In this document: positions 62,484 to 64,000 of the stretch, in pieces
Position numbering within the stretch: position 1 is the stretch's first letter
Layout: each line of letters opens with the position of its first letter
Source of the DNA: Lutibacter sp.
Lineage (GTDB): Bacteria; Bacteroidota; Bacteroidia; Flavobacteriales; Flavobacteriaceae
DNA: 64,000 nt
Assembly: GCA_002733665.1 (NCBI GenBank)
Contig: NVWM01000009.1
Span: 1-64,000, forward strand
Direction of reading: 5' to 3'
The notes under the pieces: generated by a model
Database searches by the model: none
Told to the model about the DNA's origin: nothing
The model's input: the letters and a program-made list of their open reading frames with translations, nothing else
Position numbers and translations under genes: made by a program

Positions 62484-62593
62484 TAGAAATGAGAATCAAT
62501 TATTGAAAAAATAAAAATATTACTTGAAGTTTTAGTTTAGTTAATTAATTTCAAAGTTGTGAGAAGAGTCAAATTTATTTTTGACTCTTCTTT
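62484..62593 (+). ncRNA. Candidate short terminated transcript upstream of the nos genes
   Basis: Transcription from P1 would run to a hairpin made by AAGAGTCAAA (62564-62573) and TTTGACTCTT (62580-62589), followed by CTTTATTTT. That yields an RNA of about 110 bases before the second promoter. No convincing reading frame lies inside. It could be an FNR-controlled small RNA, or a leader with an attenuator. The evidence is positional only. Confidence 0.35.
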
Positions 62594-62618
62594 ATTTTAT
62601 AAGATATTTTATCTTTTA

Positions 62619-62656
62619 TGATAAATATCATATTGATAATAACCAATTTAACTTTG
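62619..62656 (+). promoter_or_regulatory. FNR/Crp-type box plus promoter P2 of the fasciclin-cytochrome-nosZ genes
   Basis: A second exact copy of TGATAAATATCATATT starts at 62619, followed by TAACTTTG at 62649-62656 and the gene start at 62689. The box to -7 distance is about 25 bases, similar to P1. Together they imply oxygen-responsive control of the nos genes. Confidence 0.6.
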
Positions 62657-62688
62657 CACAAGTAATTAACATAAAATTATTTAATATT

Positions 62689-63285
62689 ATGAAACTTAAG
62701 TATATACTATCGGCATTTGTCTTTGTTGCGTTTTTTTCTTGTAAAAATGATTCGGAAAAAAAAACAAATTCAAATTCTACTGAAACAAAAACTGTTAAAA
62801 ACACGCATAAAGGTCAAGCCTCTGTTGAATTAGGTGAGGGTGAAGAACCAAACGTATTGCAAGTAGCAATGACTTACAAAGATAAAGATGGGAATAAACC
62901 ATTTTCTACTTTAGTTGTAGCAGTTCAGGCGGCTGGAGTTGAAGATGCTCTTGTAAATACAGGACCATTAACTGTTTTTGCTCCAGTAAATGGCGCGTTT
63001 GATAAACTTCCTGAAGGAACTGTTGAAACACTTTTGAAGCCAGAAAATAAAGCGAAACTTGGATTTATTTTAACAAACCATGTTGCTCCTGCAAATTATC
63101 CGATCAAGCAATTAAAAAAAGAAGCAAAAAAAGGACGAAAATTATATATGGCTTCTGGTAAATACTTGATTGTAGAAAACAAAGACGGCAAAATGTTTGT
63201 TGGAGGGACTGAAGTTTTAATGTCTGTAAAAGTAAGTAATGGCTGGATACATGTAATAGGTGATGTGTTAGTTCCAGAAGAATAG
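62689..63285 (+). CDS. Fasciclin-domain lipoprotein of the nos cluster
   Basis: 198 residues from the ATG at 62689 (MKLKYILSAFVFVAFFSCKN); the frame is open further upstream but only across promoter P2. The lipoprotein Cys is near 18. After a Ser/Thr/Lys-rich linker, a single fasciclin domain covers about 60-195: STLVVAVQAAGVEDAL, LTVFAPVNGAFDKLPEGTVE and WIHVIGDVLVPEE. Fasciclin proteins accompany clade II nosZ genes in many Bacteroidota; their role is unproven, perhaps in holding the enzyme or assisting its assembly in the periplasm. Confidence 0.88.
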   Translation: MKLKYILSAFVFVAFFSCKNDSEKKTNSNSTETKTVKNTHKGQASVELGEGEEPNVLQVAMTYKDKDGNKPFSTLVVAVQAAGVEDALVNTGPLTVFAPVNGAFDKLPEGTVETLLKPENKAKLGFILTNHVAPANYPIKQLKKEAKKGRKLYMASGKYLIVENKDGKMFVGGTEVLMSVKVSNGWIHVIGDVLVPEE

Positions 63286-63326
63286 AAATTACTATAAAAT
63301 ATTATTAACAAAAAAAAGAAGTTAAA

Positions 63327-63824
63327 ATGAAATTTAAATTAATAGCACTATTAACCGTTATAGCGTTCACTTTTTCAAGTTGTGGAGGTGAAAAGAAAGA
63401 AGCAAAACCTTCTAAAAAACAACCAGTTAAAAAAGAAGTTCAAAAAGAAGAAGTAAAAGTAGATGCCTCAAAAATAGATTTAATGGCTCCAACACTTGAT
63501 AATAAAGGAATTGGTCCAATTAAGAATATAACTCTTGGAGACATAGATCAAGGGATGGTTGCGAAAGGGAAAGAGGTTTATAAAACAAATTGTACAGCTT
63601 GTCATAAATTTAAAAAACGTTATATCGGTCCAGCTTTAAAAGGTATTACAGGAAGACGTTCACCTGAATGGATTATGAATATGATTTTAAATTCTGATGA
63701 AATGCTGAAAAAAGATCCTGTAGCGAAAGCTTTAATTACTGAGTATAATGCTCCTATGGCGCAACAACAAATTTCAGTTGAAGAAGCAAGATCAATTGTA
63801 GAATATTTTAGAACAAAAAATTAA
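63327..63824 (+). CDS. c-type cytochrome lipoprotein of the nos cluster
   Basis: 165 residues. Lipoprotein signal ending TFSSCGGE (lipid Cys near 19), a Lys/Glu-rich linker (about 25-50), then a monohaem cytochrome c domain: GKEVYKTNCTACHKFKKRYI with the CTACH haem site (about 91-95), RRSPEWIMNMIL, and the likely axial Met in NAPMAQQQIS. It is the probable electron donor to NosZ. It is placed 41 bases after the fasciclin gene and 18 bases before nosZ. Confidence 0.9.
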   Translation: MKFKLIALLTVIAFTFSSCGGEKKEAKPSKKQPVKKEVQKEEVKVDASKIDLMAPTLDNKGIGPIKNITLGDIDQGMVAKGKEVYKTNCTACHKFKKRYIGPALKGITGRRSPEWIMNMILNSDEMLKKDPVAKALITEYNAPMAQQQISVEEARSIVEYFRTKN

Positions 63825-63842
63825 TAATTAAAATTAACTAAG

Positions 63843-64000
63843 ATGAGATATTTAAAATCACTGCCACTTTTTTAGTTGGTTGTGCACCTTCTGAGAAAAA
63901 AGGAGGAAGTAGTAATAAAGGAGCACTTTCTGGAAATGCTGCAGAAAAAGTATATGTAGCTCCAGGAGAACACGATTCTCACTACGCCTTTATTTCTGGT
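63843..64000 (+). CDS. nosZ: Nitrous oxide reductase, N-terminal fragment with an apparent frameshift
   Basis: The ATG at 63843 gives MRYLKSLPLF and then TAG. One base out of frame, from about 63864 to the window end, the sequence reads ATFLVGCAPSEKKGGSSNKG followed by EKVYVAPGEHDSHYAFISG. This resembles the lipoprotein signal and start of a clade II Sec-type NosZ, which reduces N2O to N2 with copper centres CuA and CuZ. Adding one T after 63862 would join MRYLKSL to ATFLVGC. The catalytic regions lie outside the window. The upstream fasciclin and cytochrome c genes support the identity. The shift may be a sequencing or assembly error. Confidence 0.65.

Noticed and set aside
62581-62688. Longer N-terminus for the fasciclin protein
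   Set aside because: The added 36 residues would cross the FNR-type box and promoter P2 and would hide the clear lipoprotein signal that begins at 62689.

Overview
The window comes from an AT-rich member of the Bacteroidota, most likely the family Flavobacteriaceae. The signs are: DnaE with an N-terminal proofreading-type exonuclease domain, a mevalonate pathway locus with a GYDIA-type GHMP kinase, DUF4920, DUF885, DUF3781 and DUF4407 proteins, a Bacteroidota-type nos cluster, promoters of the TAnnTTTG type, and many TTG starts. The exception is bases 1-660. They are clearly GC-richer, carry an unrelated beta-repeat reading frame, and are joined out of frame to a truncated dnaE at 660/661. 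This looks like a chimeric contig end or foreign DNA.

Layout. 661-6044: dnaE (minus), then rpsP-rimM (plus). 6122-15156: a minus-strand operon for trans-4-hydroxyproline breakdown (FAD amine dehydrogenase, epimerase, ketoglutarate-semialdehyde dehydrogenase, DHDPS-family deaminase). It also holds a DPP-IV type prolyl peptidase, a DUF885 lipoprotein and a DUF3781 protein, and an AraC-type regulator is divergent to it; together they suggest use of collagen-like peptides. 16298-20716: trmN6, saccharopine dehydrogenase family, DUF2007, DUF423, pckA. 20717-23784: a compact type II restriction-modification module (controller, C5 methyltransferase, endonuclease) bounded by near-identical 14-bp direct repeats and by long hairpins, probably a mobile cassette. 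23785-35767: housekeeping genes (tag, MazG-like, ilvE, mnmD, BI-1, GT2, flippase-like protein, ruvC, hemW, cyclase), with a decayed DUF885 gene at 33810-34067.

35849-53479: phnA, secreted and TPR proteins, an M20 peptidase, tRNA-Leu(UAG) with a duplicated 3' end, a SulP transporter with beta-carbonic anhydrase, a secreted nuclease, a Prc-type protease with an inserted peptidoglycan-binding-like segment, surE-lpxB-comEC, and a POT peptide transporter. 53615-60648: mevalonate and isoprenoid locus (HMG-CoA reductase, GYDIA kinase, diphosphomevalonate decarboxylase, mevalonate kinase, UbiA-type prenyltransferase), with palindromic dispersed repeats between genes. 60766-62364: ATL/MGMT-like protein and an RsuA/RluB-type pseudouridine synthase. 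62365-64000: start of a nitrous oxide reductase (nos) cluster with two FNR-type boxes and two promoters, a possible terminated small RNA, a fasciclin protein, a cytochrome c, and the frameshifted beginning of nosZ.

The least explained signal is a roughly 90-bp element found four times (27784, 32605, 48291, 48666). Each copy starts at or just after the stop codon of one gene and ends exactly on the ATG of the next co-directional gene. Each can form a short stem that buries that ATG, with compensating base changes in one copy.
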